A stretch of 64,000 nt of DNA from Pseudomonadota bacterium (GTDB lineage: Bacteria > Pseudomonadota > Gammaproteobacteria > Xanthomonadales > Ahniellaceae): positions 248,001-312,000 of the forward strand of contig JALHNO010000002.1 of assembly GCA_022843465.1 (NCBI GenBank), in the 5' to 3' direction. This document shows, in pieces, positions 32,149 to 41,754 of this stretch (position 1 is its first letter; the number at the start of each line of letters is the position of its first letter). The translations under genes were made by a program, and so were the position numbers. The notes below the pieces were generated by a model. It saw only the letters and a list, made by a program, of their open reading frames with translations. It had not been told where the DNA came from and searched no databases.

Positions 32149-32503
32149 TCTTGTTCCCCGTGATGAGTTTGCAGCGGACCCGCCCCCAAAGCCGGTTGGC
32201 CGGGTGCTGCATCGCCGAAAAGTTGCCGTGCGGATCCGTCGAAGTCAGGACCGGCATCGCGCGGATGCGGTGGGCGTGTCGCTGCCAGCACGGAAGCGTG
32301 TCGTCGCGATTTCGAGAGAAGCCAGTGCCGACTATAAGCGATTCGTCGCGCCTTGCAATGCCGGGGTGGCGCCGTCGTCTTCGTTGCGCGCGAGAGCTCG
32401 TGCGGGAACAGCAGGGCGGGATCGCTCCGGCCCTGGCTCAGTTCAATGCGACGCTGTGCGCCGATGGGGCGGCTGTCGCGCACCCCATCGTGGTAATCGC
32501 AGT
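32149..32503. other. Intergenic region between acnA and the protease gene
   Basis: About 355 bases. It holds the candidate protease promoter and presumably the acnA transcript end, but no T-run hairpin is visible. No small gene with a credible ribosome site was found on either strand. Confidence 0.5.
32331..32358 (-). promoter_or_regulatory. Candidate sigma-70 promoter of the S8 protease gene
   Basis: On the minus strand TTGCAA and TATAGT are separated by 16 bases. Transcription from here would leave a leader of roughly 175 bases before the protease ATG, long enough for post-transcriptional control. Confidence 0.45.
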
Positions 32504-35239
32504 TCAGGCAGCAAGTTGCCGCAGGACGTACTGCAACAGGCCGCCGTGACGATAGAACTCGACTTCCTTCGGGGTCAGCAACAGGACCTGGACCGAGAAC
32601 CGGGTTTCCTTGCCGCTGTCGTCGGTGGCAATCACTTCGATTTCGCGCGCGGCGCCATCGTTCAATCCGGCCAGCGCGAAACGTTCCTTGCCGGTCAGGC
32701 CCAGGCTCTGCGCATTCTGGCCTGCCAGGAACTGCAAGGGCAGTACGCCCATGCCGACCAGATTGCTGCGATGGATGCGCTCGAAGGTCTCGGCGATGAC
32801 GGCCTTGACGCCGAGCAGCATGGTGCCCTTGGCGGCCCAGTCGCGCGACGAGCCGGTACCGTACTCCTTGCCCGCCAGCACGATCAGCGGGGTACCTTCG
32901 GCCTTGTAGCGCTGCGCGGCATCGTAGATGCTGAGCTTGTCGCCGCTGGGCACGTGCAGGGTATTGCCGCCTTCTTCGCCGCCGAGCATCAGGTTCTTGA
33001 TGCGGATATTGGCGAAGGTGCCACGCACCATCACGTCGTCATTGCCACGGCGGGCGCCGTAGGAATTGAAGTCCGCCTTTTCCACGCCGCGGCCCTGCAG
33101 GAACAGGCCAGCCGGGCTGCTGGCCTTGATATTGCCGGCCGGCGAGATGTGATCGGTCGTGATCGAGTCGCCGAACATGCCGAGACAGCGCGCGCCATGG
33201 ATATCATGGATCTTGCCGACATCCATCGTCATGCCATGGAAGTAGGGCGGATGCTTGATATAGGTCGATGCCTCGTCCCACTGGTAGAGCTCGCCTTCGG
33301 GCGACTGCACCTGGTTCCAGCGGCTGTCGCCCTTGAACACATCGGCATAGTTCTTGTTGAACATCTCCGGCCCGATGTTGGCCGCCATGATGTCGGAGAT
33401 TTCCTTGTTGCTGGGCCAGATGTCGCGCAGGTGGACCGGCTTGCCATCGCTGCCGGTACCGAGCGGCTCGGTGGTCAGGTCGATGTCGACCGTGCCGGCA
33501 ATCGCATAGGCCACCACCAGCGGCGGTGACGCGAGATAGTTCATCTTCACTTCGGCGTGGACACGGCCTTCGAAGTTGCGGTTGCCCGAGAGCACAGATG
33601 CCACCGCCAGATCATTGTGCGCGATGCCCCTGGAGACTTCGTCCGGCAGCGGACCGGAGTTGCCGATGCAGGTCGTGCAGCCGTAGCCGACCACGAAGAA
33701 GCCGAGCTTTTCGAGATCGCCGAGGACGTCGGCCTTCTTCAGATAGTCGGTGACCACCAGTGAGCCAGGCCCGAGTGAGGTCTTGACCCAGGGCGCCGCC
33801 TTGAGACCCTTGCGCACGGCATTGCGCGCAAGCAGACCGGCACCGAGCATCACCGCCGGGTTGGACGTGTTGGTGCACGATGTTATCGCGGCGATCACCA
33901 CCGAGCCATCAGTAAGCTCGGCGTCCTGATCCTGAATCCGGATCTTCGAGCTCGGCTTGCCGGCGAGATGCTCGGCCTGCGGCTGATTGCCGCCTTCGGC
34001 ATCGAGGCGCGCCACCTCGCCATTGATCATCTTGCGCCGGCTGACCAGGCCAGTCACGTTGGACTCGAAATTGCTCTTCATGTCGCTCAGCAGTACGCGG
34101 TCCTGCGGGCGCTTGGGACCGGCCAGCGAGGGCTTCACTTCGGCCATGTCCAGGCTGAGTGTGGCGCTGAACAGTGCCTCCGGTGCGTTGTTGTCGCGCC
34201 AGAGTCCCTGCGCCTTGGCGTAGGCTTCGACCAGGGCGATATGCGCTTCTTCACGGCCCGAGAGTCTCATGTAGTTGAGCGCTTCGGCGTCGATCGGGAA
34301 GATGCCGCAGGTGGCACCATACTCCGGCGCCATATTGGCGATGGTCGCGCGATCGGCCAGCGCCAGATGGTCCAGCCCGGGTCCGAAGAACTCGACAAAC
34401 TTGCCGACCACGCCGTGCTTGCGCAGCATCTGGGTCACCGTCAACACCAGGTCGGTGGCGGTGGCGCCTTCTGGAAGCTTGCCGCTCAGTTTGAAGCCGA
34501 CGACCTGCGGAATCAGCATCGAGGAAGGCTGGCCGAGCATCGCTGCCTCGGCTTCAATGCCACCGACACCCCATCCGAGCACACCAAGACCGTTGATCAT
34601 GGTCGTGTGCGAGTCGGTGCCGTAGACCGTGTCGGGGAACGCAAACAGCTCGCCCTCGCGTTCTTCCGTCATCACCACGCGTGCGAGATGCTCGAGATTG
34701 ACCTGGTGGACGATGCCGGTGCGCGGCGGCACCACCTTGAAGTTGCGCAGCGCATTCTGGCCCCAGCGCAGGAAGCTGTAGCGCTCGCCGTTGCGGGCGA
34801 ATTCGATGGCGACATTGTCTTCGATCGACGAGGCCTTGCCGAACGAGTCGACCTGTACCGAGTGATCGATCACCAGTTCGGCCGGTGCCAGTGGATTGAT
34901 CTTGTTGGGGTCACCACCGAGCGCGACCATGGCATCGCGCATCGCTGCCAGGTCGACCACACAGGGCACGCCGGTGAAGTCCTGCAACACCACGCGCGCC
35001 GGCATGAAGGCGATCTCGGTGTCGGGTTCGGCCTTGGGGTCCCACTTGGCCACTGCTTCGATTTCGCGGCTGCTGACGTTCAGGCCATCCTCCCAGCGCA
35101 GCAGATTTTCCAGCACGATCTTCATCGAGAACGGCAGTCGGGCGATATCGAACTTCTGGCCCAGGCGCGCGAGCGAGTAGTAGCGATAGGTTTTGCCAGC
35201 CACGCTCAATGAATCGAGCACCGAGAAGGAGTCGCGCAT
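32504..35239 (-). CDS. acnA: Aconitate hydratase A
   Basis: TCA-cycle enzyme interconverting citrate and isocitrate, 911 residues, AcnA/IRP type. The 4Fe-4S cysteines are in ITSCTNTSNP and GYGCTTCIGNSG; the swivel domain contains GTGSSRDWAAKG and the C-terminal HRSNLVGMGVLPL. ATG preceded by AAAGGA at good spacing. Flanked by unrelated genes, so probably monocistronic. Family members double as iron-responsive RNA-binding proteins. Confidence 0.97.
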   Translation of the reverse strand: MRDSFSVLDSLSVAGKTYRYYSLARLGQKFDIARLPFSMKIVLENLLRWEDGLNVSSREIEAVAKWDPKAEPDTEIAFMPARVVLQDFTGVPCVVDLAAMRDAMVALGGDPNKINPLAPAELVIDHSVQVDSFGKASSIEDNVAIEFARNGERYSFLRWGQNALRNFKVVPPRTGIVHQVNLEHLARVVMTEEREGELFAFPDTVYGTDSHTTMINGLGVLGWGVGGIEAEAAMLGQPSSMLIPQVVGFKLSGKLPEGATATDLVLTVTQMLRKHGVVGKFVEFFGPGLDHLALADRATIANMAPEYGATCGIFPIDAEALNYMRLSGREEAHIALVEAYAKAQGLWRDNNAPEALFSATLSLDMAEVKPSLAGPKRPQDRVLLSDMKSNFESNVTGLVSRRKMINGEVARLDAEGGNQPQAEHLAGKPSSKIRIQDQDAELTDGSVVIAAITSCTNTSNPAVMLGAGLLARNAVRKGLKAAPWVKTSLGPGSLVVTDYLKKADVLGDLEKLGFFVVGYGCTTCIGNSGPLPDEVSRGIAHNDLAVASVLSGNRNFEGRVHAEVKMNYLASPPLVVAYAIAGTVDIDLTTEPLGTGSDGKPVHLRDIWPSNKEISDIMAANIGPEMFNKNYADVFKGDSRWNQVQSPEGELYQWDEASTYIKHPPYFHGMTMDVGKIHDIHGARCLGMFGDSITTDHISPAGNIKASSPAGLFLQGRGVEKADFNSYGARRGNDDVMVRGTFANIRIKNLMLGGEEGGNTLHVPSGDKLSIYDAAQRYKAEGTPLIVLAGKEYGTGSSRDWAAKGTMLLGVKAVIAETFERIHRSNLVGMGVLPLQFLAGQNAQSLGLTGKERFALAGLNDGAAREIEVIATDDSGKETRFSVQVLLLTPKEVEFYRHGGLLQYVLRQLAA

Positions 35240-35415
35240 GAGAAATCCTTTGCGAAATAACGCGTTGCAGGGGGAGGGCCGAAGTTGACTGCGGCCGGCA
35301 GCGATTATCGCCGATTCCGCCCCCGGGGCGAAGCGGATTTATCGTGGCAGCGCAGCCATCGCCCGCCCGCCGCGGTTTGCGCGATACTTTCGGTGTTCAT
35401 TTCACGGAAGCCGAC

Positions 35416-36456
35416 ATGCGCCTGCTCAAGCGACTCCTGCTGCTCCTGCTCGTCCTGGTGGTTACCGCGATCGCAATTGCGCTGTTTCTGCCTGCCCAGA
35501 CGCATGGTGAACGCAGCGTGCTGATCGACCGGCCGCCCTCCATGGTCTTTCCGCTGGTCAATGGTTACCGTCGCTTCAATGACTGGTCGCCCTGGGCTGC
35601 GCTCGATTCCGAGGCGGTCTATACCTTCAGCGGGCCTGATCAGGGCGTCGGCGCGCGTCTGCAATGGCAGGGCAACCACCAGGTCGGCGAAGGAAGCCAG
35701 GAGATCCTGGTTTCGGTGCCCAACCAGCGAGTTGAGTCCGCACTGCAGTTTGGTCCGCTACGGGGCGCGCGCAGCACATTCCTGCTGGCGGCGGAAGGCG
35801 AGGGTACCCGGTTGACCTGGAGCTTCGACGCCGATCTGCCGTTGACGCTTGACCGCCATGCGGTCTCGAATCTGGTGGGTCGGATGATGGGTCCCTGGTT
35901 GGGCGAAAGTGTTGGCGCCGACTATGGCCGTGGCCTGGGCAAGCTGAAGGTGCTGCTCGAGACGATTCCGCGCGCCGACCTCAGCGGACTCGAAGCCGAG
36001 GTCGGCGAAGTCAGTGCGCGACCCACCTATTTCATCAGCACCAGGGCGGCGCTGGATACGGCTTCTTCGAACAAGGCCCTGCTCGATGCGCTGGCCGAGA
36101 TCGCGGCGTTTGCAACGCTGAATGCGCTCAAGCAGGAAGGGCCTCCGCGTGCCGTCATCAGCGGCCACACCGCAGCGGAGTGGAGCTTTGATGCCACCAT
36201 TCCGTTTGATCGCAATGACGCCCCGGCAGGAGGTCATCTGCGTCCCGGCAGCACGCACCAGGGCACCGTGGTGCTGTTCAAGCATGTCGGCAGTCTGGCC
36301 AAGCTGGGCGACACCCATCAGCAGGCACATGCCTGGTTGGCCGTCCACGGCTGGACCGAGATCGGCCGTCGCAGCGAGATCTACGTGACCGATCCGGTGA
36401 ACACGCCCGAGGCCGAACTGCTGACCATCATCGAAGTGCCGGTGCAGCCGCGCTAG
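35416..36456 (+). CDS. Membrane-anchored SRPBCC / GyrI-like domain protein
   Basis: About 346 residues. The Leu-rich N-terminal helix (residues about 3-22, RLLLLLLVLVVTAIAIAL) anchors it to the inner membrane. Residues about 30-170 resemble SRPBCC/polyketide-cyclase ligand-binding domains (FPLVNGYRRFNDWSPWA); the C-terminal ~150 residues resemble a GyrI-like/AraC effector-binding fold. ATG 35416 preceded by GGAAG. Divergent from acnA. Probably binds a small hydrophobic molecule; role unknown. Confidence 0.7.
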   Translation: MRLLKRLLLLLLVLVVTAIAIALFLPAQTHGERSVLIDRPPSMVFPLVNGYRRFNDWSPWAALDSEAVYTFSGPDQGVGARLQWQGNHQVGEGSQEILVSVPNQRVESALQFGPLRGARSTFLLAAEGEGTRLTWSFDADLPLTLDRHAVSNLVGRMMGPWLGESVGADYGRGLGKLKVLLETIPRADLSGLEAEVGEVSARPTYFISTRAALDTASSNKALLDALAEIAAFATLNALKQEGPPRAVISGHTAAEWSFDATIPFDRNDAPAGGHLRPGSTHQGTVVLFKHVGSLAKLGDTHQQAHAWLAVHGWTEIGRRSEIYVTDPVNTPEAELLTIIEVPVQPR

Positions 36457-36474
36457 CGACGATCGCTCGCCAAC

Positions 36475-37080
36475 TCAGGATTGCGCGATTGCGCGCGCCA
36501 GCGCAAGAATCCGGCGGCGCTTGATCAGCAGATGCCAGCCACTGCCACCGGACTGGCGCCAGAGCACGGCACCGCGGATGGCACTCAGCAGCAGTGCGCG
36601 TATCCGCGCCACGGTGCGCGGATTGGCCAGATGATCGGCATTGCCCTGGACCATCACCCTTGGGCTCAGGCGACTCAGTGAATCCAGGTAGGCTTCGCTC
36701 ATTCGAGCGATGACGTTCTCGTGCAGACTGCCAAATGCCTCGCGTGCGCGTTTGGCTTCGTCGATGTGACCGGCCAGCAGCTTGAGCATGGCGGGCCGTC
36801 GCGCGAGCTTGCGTTCCAGGTGCAGCACCGTGCCGGCCATGCGCGCCACCTGGGAATCAACCTTGCGGCCTTCCATCTGATCGCAAAGGGCATGCAGCCC
36901 GGGCTGCAGCGCATTCGCGCCGCCGTAGACCGACTCGGCAGAGTCGGCGTCGATATGAAACAGGCTTTCGATCAAGGGCAGGGCCTGGACCTCGTCCCAC
37001 TGCGCGTCGGCGGCAAGCCGGCGTACCTGGACCAGCGCCTGGATCACTGCCGCAAGTCCGAGAATCGCGCCGGGTTTCAT
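36475..37080 (-). CDS. hflD: High-frequency lysogenisation protein HflD homolog
   Basis: About 201-residue helical protein. The conserved N-terminal region [18 protein letters not shown], with [12 protein letters not shown], is typical of HflD. In E. coli HflD sits at the membrane and affects lambda CII; its general role is unclear. The start at 37080 overlaps the mnmA stop by 4 bases. The order nudJ-mnmA-hflD matches E. coli, where purB follows; purB is not present here. Confidence 0.9.
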   Translation of the reverse strand: MKPGAILGLAAVIQALVQVRRLAADAQWDEVQALPLIESLFHIDADSAESVYGGANALQPGLHALCDQMEGRKVDSQVARMAGTVLHLERKLARRPAMLKLLAGHIDEAKRAREAFGSLHENVIARMSEAYLDSLSRLSPRVMVQGNADHLANPRTVARIRALLLSAIRGAVLWRQSGGSGWHLLIKRRRILALARAIAQS

Positions 37081-38189
37081 GATGCGTTCCAGCCGCCATA
37101 GGTGGCGTCCGTGCGGGCGATCACGGCGCCACCGAGACAGACCTCGTCCAGATAGAACACCACCGACTGGCCCGGGGTGACCGCGCGTTGTGGCTGGTCG
37201 AAGCAGACTTCCAGTTGACCATCCGGCTGCAATTCCACTTGGCAATCCTGGTCGGGCTGACGGTAACGGGTCTTCGCGGTACAGCGAAACGCCCGCGCTG
37301 GTGGCTCGCCAGCGATCCAGCTGGCGGAATGTCCCGACAGCCGGCGCGAGAACAGCAAGGGATGATCGTGCCCCTGGACCACGATCAGGGCATTGCGCGC
37401 CAGTTCCTTGCCGGCGACATACCAGGGTTCCGGCCCGGCATCGCGACGACCACCGATGCCCAATCCGTCGCGCTGACCGATGGTGTAGTAGCAGACGCCG
37501 TCATGGCTGCCGATTGCGTGTCCCTCCGGTGTTTCGATCGGTCCGCTCTGGCCGGCGACGTACTGTGAGAGAAAGCCGCGGAACTCGCGCTCGCCGATGA
37601 AGCAGATGCCGGTGGAGTCCTTTTTCGCGGCGGTCGCGAAACCGGCCTCGCTGGCGAGCCGACGCACCTCGGGCTTGGGCAATTCGCCCACCGGAAACAG
37701 GGTGCGCGCGAGCGCTGACTGGCCGATTCCGTGCAGGAAATAGCTCTGATCCTTGTTGCCGTCACGACCGCGCAGCAGGCGATACACCCCGTCGACCTGA
37801 TCAACGCGCGCGTAATGTCCGGTGGCAATCCTGCCGGCACCAAGGTCCTCGGCGTGCTCCAGGAAGGTCTTGAACTTGATCTCGCGATTGCACAGTACGT
37901 CAGGATTGGGTGTCCGCCCGGCCTGGTATTCTTCGATGAAGTTCTGGAATACGCCATCCCAGTACTCGGAGGCGAAATTGCGGGCATGAAACGGGATGCC
38001 GAGTTGCGCACAGACGGCGCGGGCGTCGGCGGCATCCTGTTCGGCTGGACAGCTACCCGACGGGTCTTCTTCCTCCCAGTTCTTCATGAACATGCCGGCG
38101 ACCGCCTGCTCGCTCCGCGACAGCAGCAAGGCCGCGACCGAGGAGTCGACCCCGCCGGAGACGCCGACCATGATCGCTTCGGCGCTCAT
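37077..38189 (-). CDS. mnmA: tRNA-specific 2-thiouridylase MnmA
   Basis: Adds sulfur at position 2 of the wobble uridine in tRNA Lys/Glu/Gln. The 370 residues include the PP-loop [12 protein letters not shown], catalytic Cys in [12 protein letters not shown] and in GICFIGER. Overlaps nudJ upstream and hflD downstream by 4 bases each, so one translationally coupled operon. Confidence 0.97.
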   Translation of the reverse strand: MSAEAIMVGVSGGVDSSVAALLLSRSEQAVAGMFMKNWEEEDPSGSCPAEQDAADARAVCAQLGIPFHARNFASEYWDGVFQNFIEEYQAGRTPNPDVLCNREIKFKTFLEHAEDLGAGRIATGHYARVDQVDGVYRLLRGRDGNKDQSYFLHGIGQSALARTLFPVGELPKPEVRRLASEAGFATAAKKDSTGICFIGEREFRGFLSQYVAGQSGPIETPEGHAIGSHDGVCYYTIGQRDGLGIGGRRDAGPEPWYVAGKELARNALIVVQGHDHPLLFSRRLSGHSASWIAGEPPARAFRCTAKTRYRQPDQDCQVELQPDGQLEVCFDQPQRAVTPGQSVVFYLDEVCLGGAVIARTDATYGGWNAS

Positions 38190-38662
38190 GGTCGGGTCAG
38201 CAGATGCTGATCGAGATTGCGCAGCAGTTCGAACGAGTGACGGCGACCGTCCAGGTAATCATTGACGCATTGCGTCACCAGTGGGCTGCGCGTCGGTACG
38301 CTGTGCGAACGCAGTTCATCCGCGCTCAGCCAGAGTGCGCGCTCGATGCCGGCGTCAAGGGGCCGCGCATGCGCGCAGATAGCGTGCGCCGCGAAGGCGA
38401 AGCGCATGAAGGCGGTGCCATCGCTCGGGCTGGTCCACTGATAGATGCCGATCAGGTCGGTAGCCGCGACCTCCCAGGCCGATTCCTCCAGGGCTTCCCT
38501 TTGCACGGCTTCGATCAGGGACTCGCCGGCTTCCAGATGGCCCGCCGGCTGGTTGAGCACCAGGCGACCGCGAACGCGTTCCTCGATGAACAGGAAGCGG
38601 CCGTCGCGTTCGACGACAGCTGCAACGGTTACATCGGGTCGCCAGATGGAAGGGTCATTCAT
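38186..38662 (-). CDS. nudJ: Nudix phosphohydrolase NudJ
   Basis: 158-residue Nudix enzyme; E. coli NudJ hydrolyses nucleoside and thiamine pyrophosphates. The box [20 protein letters not shown] matches the core Nudix pattern, but the Gly that normally follows the Glu pair (EExG) is Ala (EESA). The metal-binding Glu residues are kept, so activity is plausible. First gene of the nudJ-mnmA-hflD operon; divergent from clpS. Confidence 0.88.
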   Translation of the reverse strand: MNDPSIWRPDVTVAAVVERDGRFLFIEERVRGRLVLNQPAGHLEAGESLIEAVQREALEESAWEVAATDLIGIYQWTSPSDGTAFMRFAFAAHAICAHARPLDAGIERALWLSADELRSHSVPTRSPLVTQCVNDYLDGRRHSFELLRNLDQHLLTRP

Positions 38663-38870
38663 TGAGACATTGCCGTGGTTGCGTGGATGCCGGCACTGAT
38701 CCGGACCGACGCGCTGCGCCTGCGCCGTTCCACTGCTTGCGTGGCCCTCTGGTCGCAGATTCTAGCCGAGCCCGGGACTGCGCTTGTGGAATCGAGCGGG
38801 CACCCCATATCGTTAGGGGCGAGGCGGCCGCTGCGCAGGTTTCCCGGGTTCCAGAGGCCCGCCGCAGCCG

Positions 38871-38876
38871 TATACT
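38871..38876 (+). promoter_or_regulatory. Candidate -10 of clpS
   Basis: TATACT about 27 bases before the clpS start; the -35 region at 17-base spacing is poor, so this is a weak call. Confidence 0.3.
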
Positions 38877-38903
38877 CGGACCACCCAAAGAGAACCGCCT
38901 TGA

Positions 38904-39230
38904 ATGTCAGTGAGCAAGGAACCCAGGAACCAACCGCAGCATGGCACCGTGCTGGAGGAAGCGCGGCCAGAAGTCGCCAAGCCACCCATGTACGAGGTGG
39001 CATTGATGAACGACGACTACACGCCAATGGAGTTTGTCGTCTCGGTGTTGCAAATGTTTTTCGCATTGGACCATACACGCGCGACACAGGTGATGCTCGC
39101 GGTGCACACTCGCGGCAAGGGCGTTTGCGGTGTGTTCACACGTGAAGTGGCAGAAACGAAGGTAATTCAGGTCAATGAGTTTGCACGCAGTCATCAACAC
39201 CCACTGCTCTGTGTGATGGAAAAGTTGTAG
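38904..39230 (+). CDS. clpS: ATP-dependent Clp protease adaptor ClpS
   Basis: 108-residue N-recognin that delivers N-degron substrates to ClpAP. The core [12 protein letters not shown] and [17 protein letters not shown] are the diagnostic binding-pocket segments. Followed by clpA. Functionally linked to aat further downstream, which creates Leu/Phe N-degrons recognised by ClpS. Confidence 0.97.
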   Translation: MSVSKEPRNQPQHGTVLEEARPEVAKPPMYEVALMNDDYTPMEFVVSVLQMFFALDHTRATQVMLAVHTRGKGVCGVFTREVAETKVIQVNEFARSHQHPLLCVMEKL

Positions 39231-39357
39231 CAGGGATCGGCACGAACGTTGCAGGTTCGTTTTGGCCCGGACCGGATGCACCAGATCGCGCATTCCGGTA
39301 CGGCTGGCAGGTCAGTGGTGGCGGCAGCCACCGGGTACATCGTTCTGGGAGTTCCGC

Positions 39358-41634
39358 ATGTTCAGCAAAGATCTCGAGCAGACATTGGCGCATTGCTACA
39401 AGGATGCACGCGAACGCCGTCACGAGTTCATGACGGTCGAACACCTGCTGCTGGCCCTCCTCGACAATCCCTCCGCCGCATCGGTTCTGCGTGCCTGTGG
39501 TGCCGACTTCAAGAAGGTCAACGCGGACCTGCGGTCGATCATCAGCGAGACCGTTCCGGTATTGCCGGCGGGTGATGGCCGCGATACCCAGCCGACCCTG
39601 GGTTTCCAGCGCGTGCTTCAGCGTGCTGTCTATCACGTGCAATCGAGCGGCCGCAGCGAAGTCACCGGCGGCAATGTCCTGGTGGCAATTTTCGGTGAGA
39701 AGGATTCGCACGCGGTGTTCTTCCTCAATCAACAGGAAATCACCCGCCTCGACGTGGTCAATTTCATCTCGCACAAGATCGCCAAGATCGGTCACGAGCC
39801 CAAGGGCAGCGATGCCGAGAACAAGGCGCAGGACGGCGAGGGCGGTGAAGAGGCGCGGGTCAACCCGCTGATCGAGTATGCGGTCAACCTCAACGAACAG
39901 GCCACGCTAGGCAAGATCGACCCCCTGATCGGCCGCGAGGACGAAGTCGAGCGGACCATCCAGGTGCTTTGCCGCCGCCGCAAAAACAACCCGCTCTATG
40001 TGGGTGAGGCCGGTGTCGGCAAGACCGCCATTGCCGAGGGTCTGGCCAAGCGCATCGTCGAAGGCCAGGTGCCCGAGGTGCTCAAGGGTGCCACCATCTA
40101 TTCGCTCGATCTGGGCGCGCTGGTCGCTGGCACCAAGTACCGCGGTGACTTCGAGAAGCGCCTCAAGGCGGTATTGGCCGAGCTGAAGAAAGAGCCGAGC
40201 GCGATTCTTTTCATCGATGAGATTCACACCATCATCGGCGCCGGCTCGGCGTCGGGCGGCACGATGGATGCCTCCAACCTGATCAAGCCGGTGCTCAGTT
40301 CCGGTGAGCTGCGCTGCATCGGTTCGACCACCTTCCAGGAGTTTCGCCAGGTGTTCGAGAAGGATCGCGCGCTGGCACGGCGTTTCCAGAAGATCGACAT
40401 TGTCGAGCCGTCGATCGCCGATACCTTCGAGATTCTGAAAGGGCTGAAGTCGCGTTTCGAAGATCATCATCAGGTCGAATACACGCCGGACGCACTGAAG
40501 GCCGCGGTAGATCTTTCGGTCAAGCACATCGGTGACCGGCTGTTGCCAGACAAGGCGATCGATGTGATTGACGAGGCCGGTGCGCGTCAGCGCCTGATGC
40601 CGGAGGCCGAGCGCAAGAAGATCGTCGACGTCACCGAGATCGAGTACATCGTCGCCAAGATGGCGCGCATCCCGCCCAAGCAGGTCTCGGTATCCGACAA
40701 GGATGTGTTGAAGAATCTTGAGCGCAATCTGAAGATGGTCGTGTTCGGCCAGGAGACTGCGATCGAGGCACTCGCTTCGTCGATCAAGATGGCGCGCTCG
40801 GGCCTGGCCAATCCGGCCAAGCCGATCGGCAGTTTCCTGTTTGCGGGTCCGACCGGTGTCGGCAAGACCGAGGTGACCCGGCAGTTGTCGCTGCAGCTCG
40901 GTATCGAGCTGATCCGCTTCGACATGAGCGAGTACATGGAGGCGCATTCGGTCTCGCGACTGATCGGCGCGCCTCCGGGTTATGTGGGCTTCGACCAGGG
41001 TGGCCTGTTGACCGAGGCGGTGACCAAGCATCCGCATGCGGTGATCCTGCTCGACGAGATCGAGAAGGCGCATCCCGACGTGTTCAATATCCTGCTCCAG
41101 GTAATGGACCGTGGTGCCCTGACCGATACCAATGGTCGCGAGGCCAGCTTCAAGAACGTGATCCTGGTGATGACGACCAATGCTGGCGCTGCCCAGGCCG
41201 CCCGCCGCACGATCGGGTTTGTGCACCAGAACCATGCGACTGATGCGATGGAGGTGCTGCGACGCAGCTTTTCGCCCGAATTCCGCAACCGGCTGGATGC
41301 GATCATCCAGTTTGGTGCCCTCGATTTCGAGCACATCCTGCGCGTGGTCGACAAGTTCCTGATCGAACTCGAAGCGCAACTGCAGGACAAGCACGTCAGC
41401 ATCTCCGCCACGCCCGAGGCGCGCCAGTGGTTGGCCGAGAATGGATTCGATCCGCAGATGGGCGCGCGCCCGATGGCGCGCATCATTCAGGAGCATGTCA
41501 AGCGACCGCTGGCGGACGAGCTGCTTTTCGGTGCCTTGTCCGAAGGCGGCGGCAAGGTGTTGCTGACCGTGCAGGATGGCAAGCTGAAGACGGTGATCGA
41601 GCGGGCCGAGTTACCCGAGCCTGTCACCAGTTGA
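39358..41634 (+). CDS. clpA: ATP-dependent Clp protease ATPase subunit ClpA
   Basis: AAA+ unfoldase that feeds ClpP, about 758 residues. N domain MFSKDLEQTL; D1 Walker A GEAGVGKT and Walker B FIDEIHT; D2 Walker A GPTGVGKT and Walker B ILLDEIEKAHPD; ClpP-docking segment IGFVHQ in the expected place. The start at 39358 follows GGGAG and matches the family N-terminus; the frame upstream is open but noncoding. Adjacent to clpS. Confidence 0.97.
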   Translation: MFSKDLEQTLAHCYKDARERRHEFMTVEHLLLALLDNPSAASVLRACGADFKKVNADLRSIISETVPVLPAGDGRDTQPTLGFQRVLQRAVYHVQSSGRSEVTGGNVLVAIFGEKDSHAVFFLNQQEITRLDVVNFISHKIAKIGHEPKGSDAENKAQDGEGGEEARVNPLIEYAVNLNEQATLGKIDPLIGREDEVERTIQVLCRRRKNNPLYVGEAGVGKTAIAEGLAKRIVEGQVPEVLKGATIYSLDLGALVAGTKYRGDFEKRLKAVLAELKKEPSAILFIDEIHTIIGAGSASGGTMDASNLIKPVLSSGELRCIGSTTFQEFRQVFEKDRALARRFQKIDIVEPSIADTFEILKGLKSRFEDHHQVEYTPDALKAAVDLSVKHIGDRLLPDKAIDVIDEAGARQRLMPEAERKKIVDVTEIEYIVAKMARIPPKQVSVSDKDVLKNLERNLKMVVFGQETAIEALASSIKMARSGLANPAKPIGSFLFAGPTGVGKTEVTRQLSLQLGIELIRFDMSEYMEAHSVSRLIGAPPGYVGFDQGGLLTEAVTKHPHAVILLDEIEKAHPDVFNILLQVMDRGALTDTNGREASFKNVILVMTTNAGAAQAARRTIGFVHQNHATDAMEVLRRSFSPEFRNRLDAIIQFGALDFEHILRVVDKFLIELEAQLQDKHVSISATPEARQWLAENGFDPQMGARPMARIIQEHVKRPLADELLFGALSEGGGKVLLTVQDGKLKTVIERAELPEPVTS

Positions 41635-41754
41635 CCCTGCTGGCCATCGCCTGGACTGATGGCCGCAGTCGTCACCCAGGAGCACGTGGCGCGCGCTCGG
41701 CGGCGAGCCGAGCGTGCTACCATTTTCTGTGGTGCGCTTCCGTGGGGTGGGCTC

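Noticed and set aside
31892-33529. 545-codon open frame spanning the protease start, the intergenic region and acnA, on the plus strand
   Set aside because: Antisense to two strongly supported genes; low-complexity Arg/Ala-rich translation without any domain.
33968-35212. 414-codon frame antisense to acnA
   Set aside because: Shadow of aconitase coding sequence.
39907-41496. 529-codon frame antisense to clpA
   Set aside because: Shadow of the two AAA+ domains of ClpA; no motif of its own.
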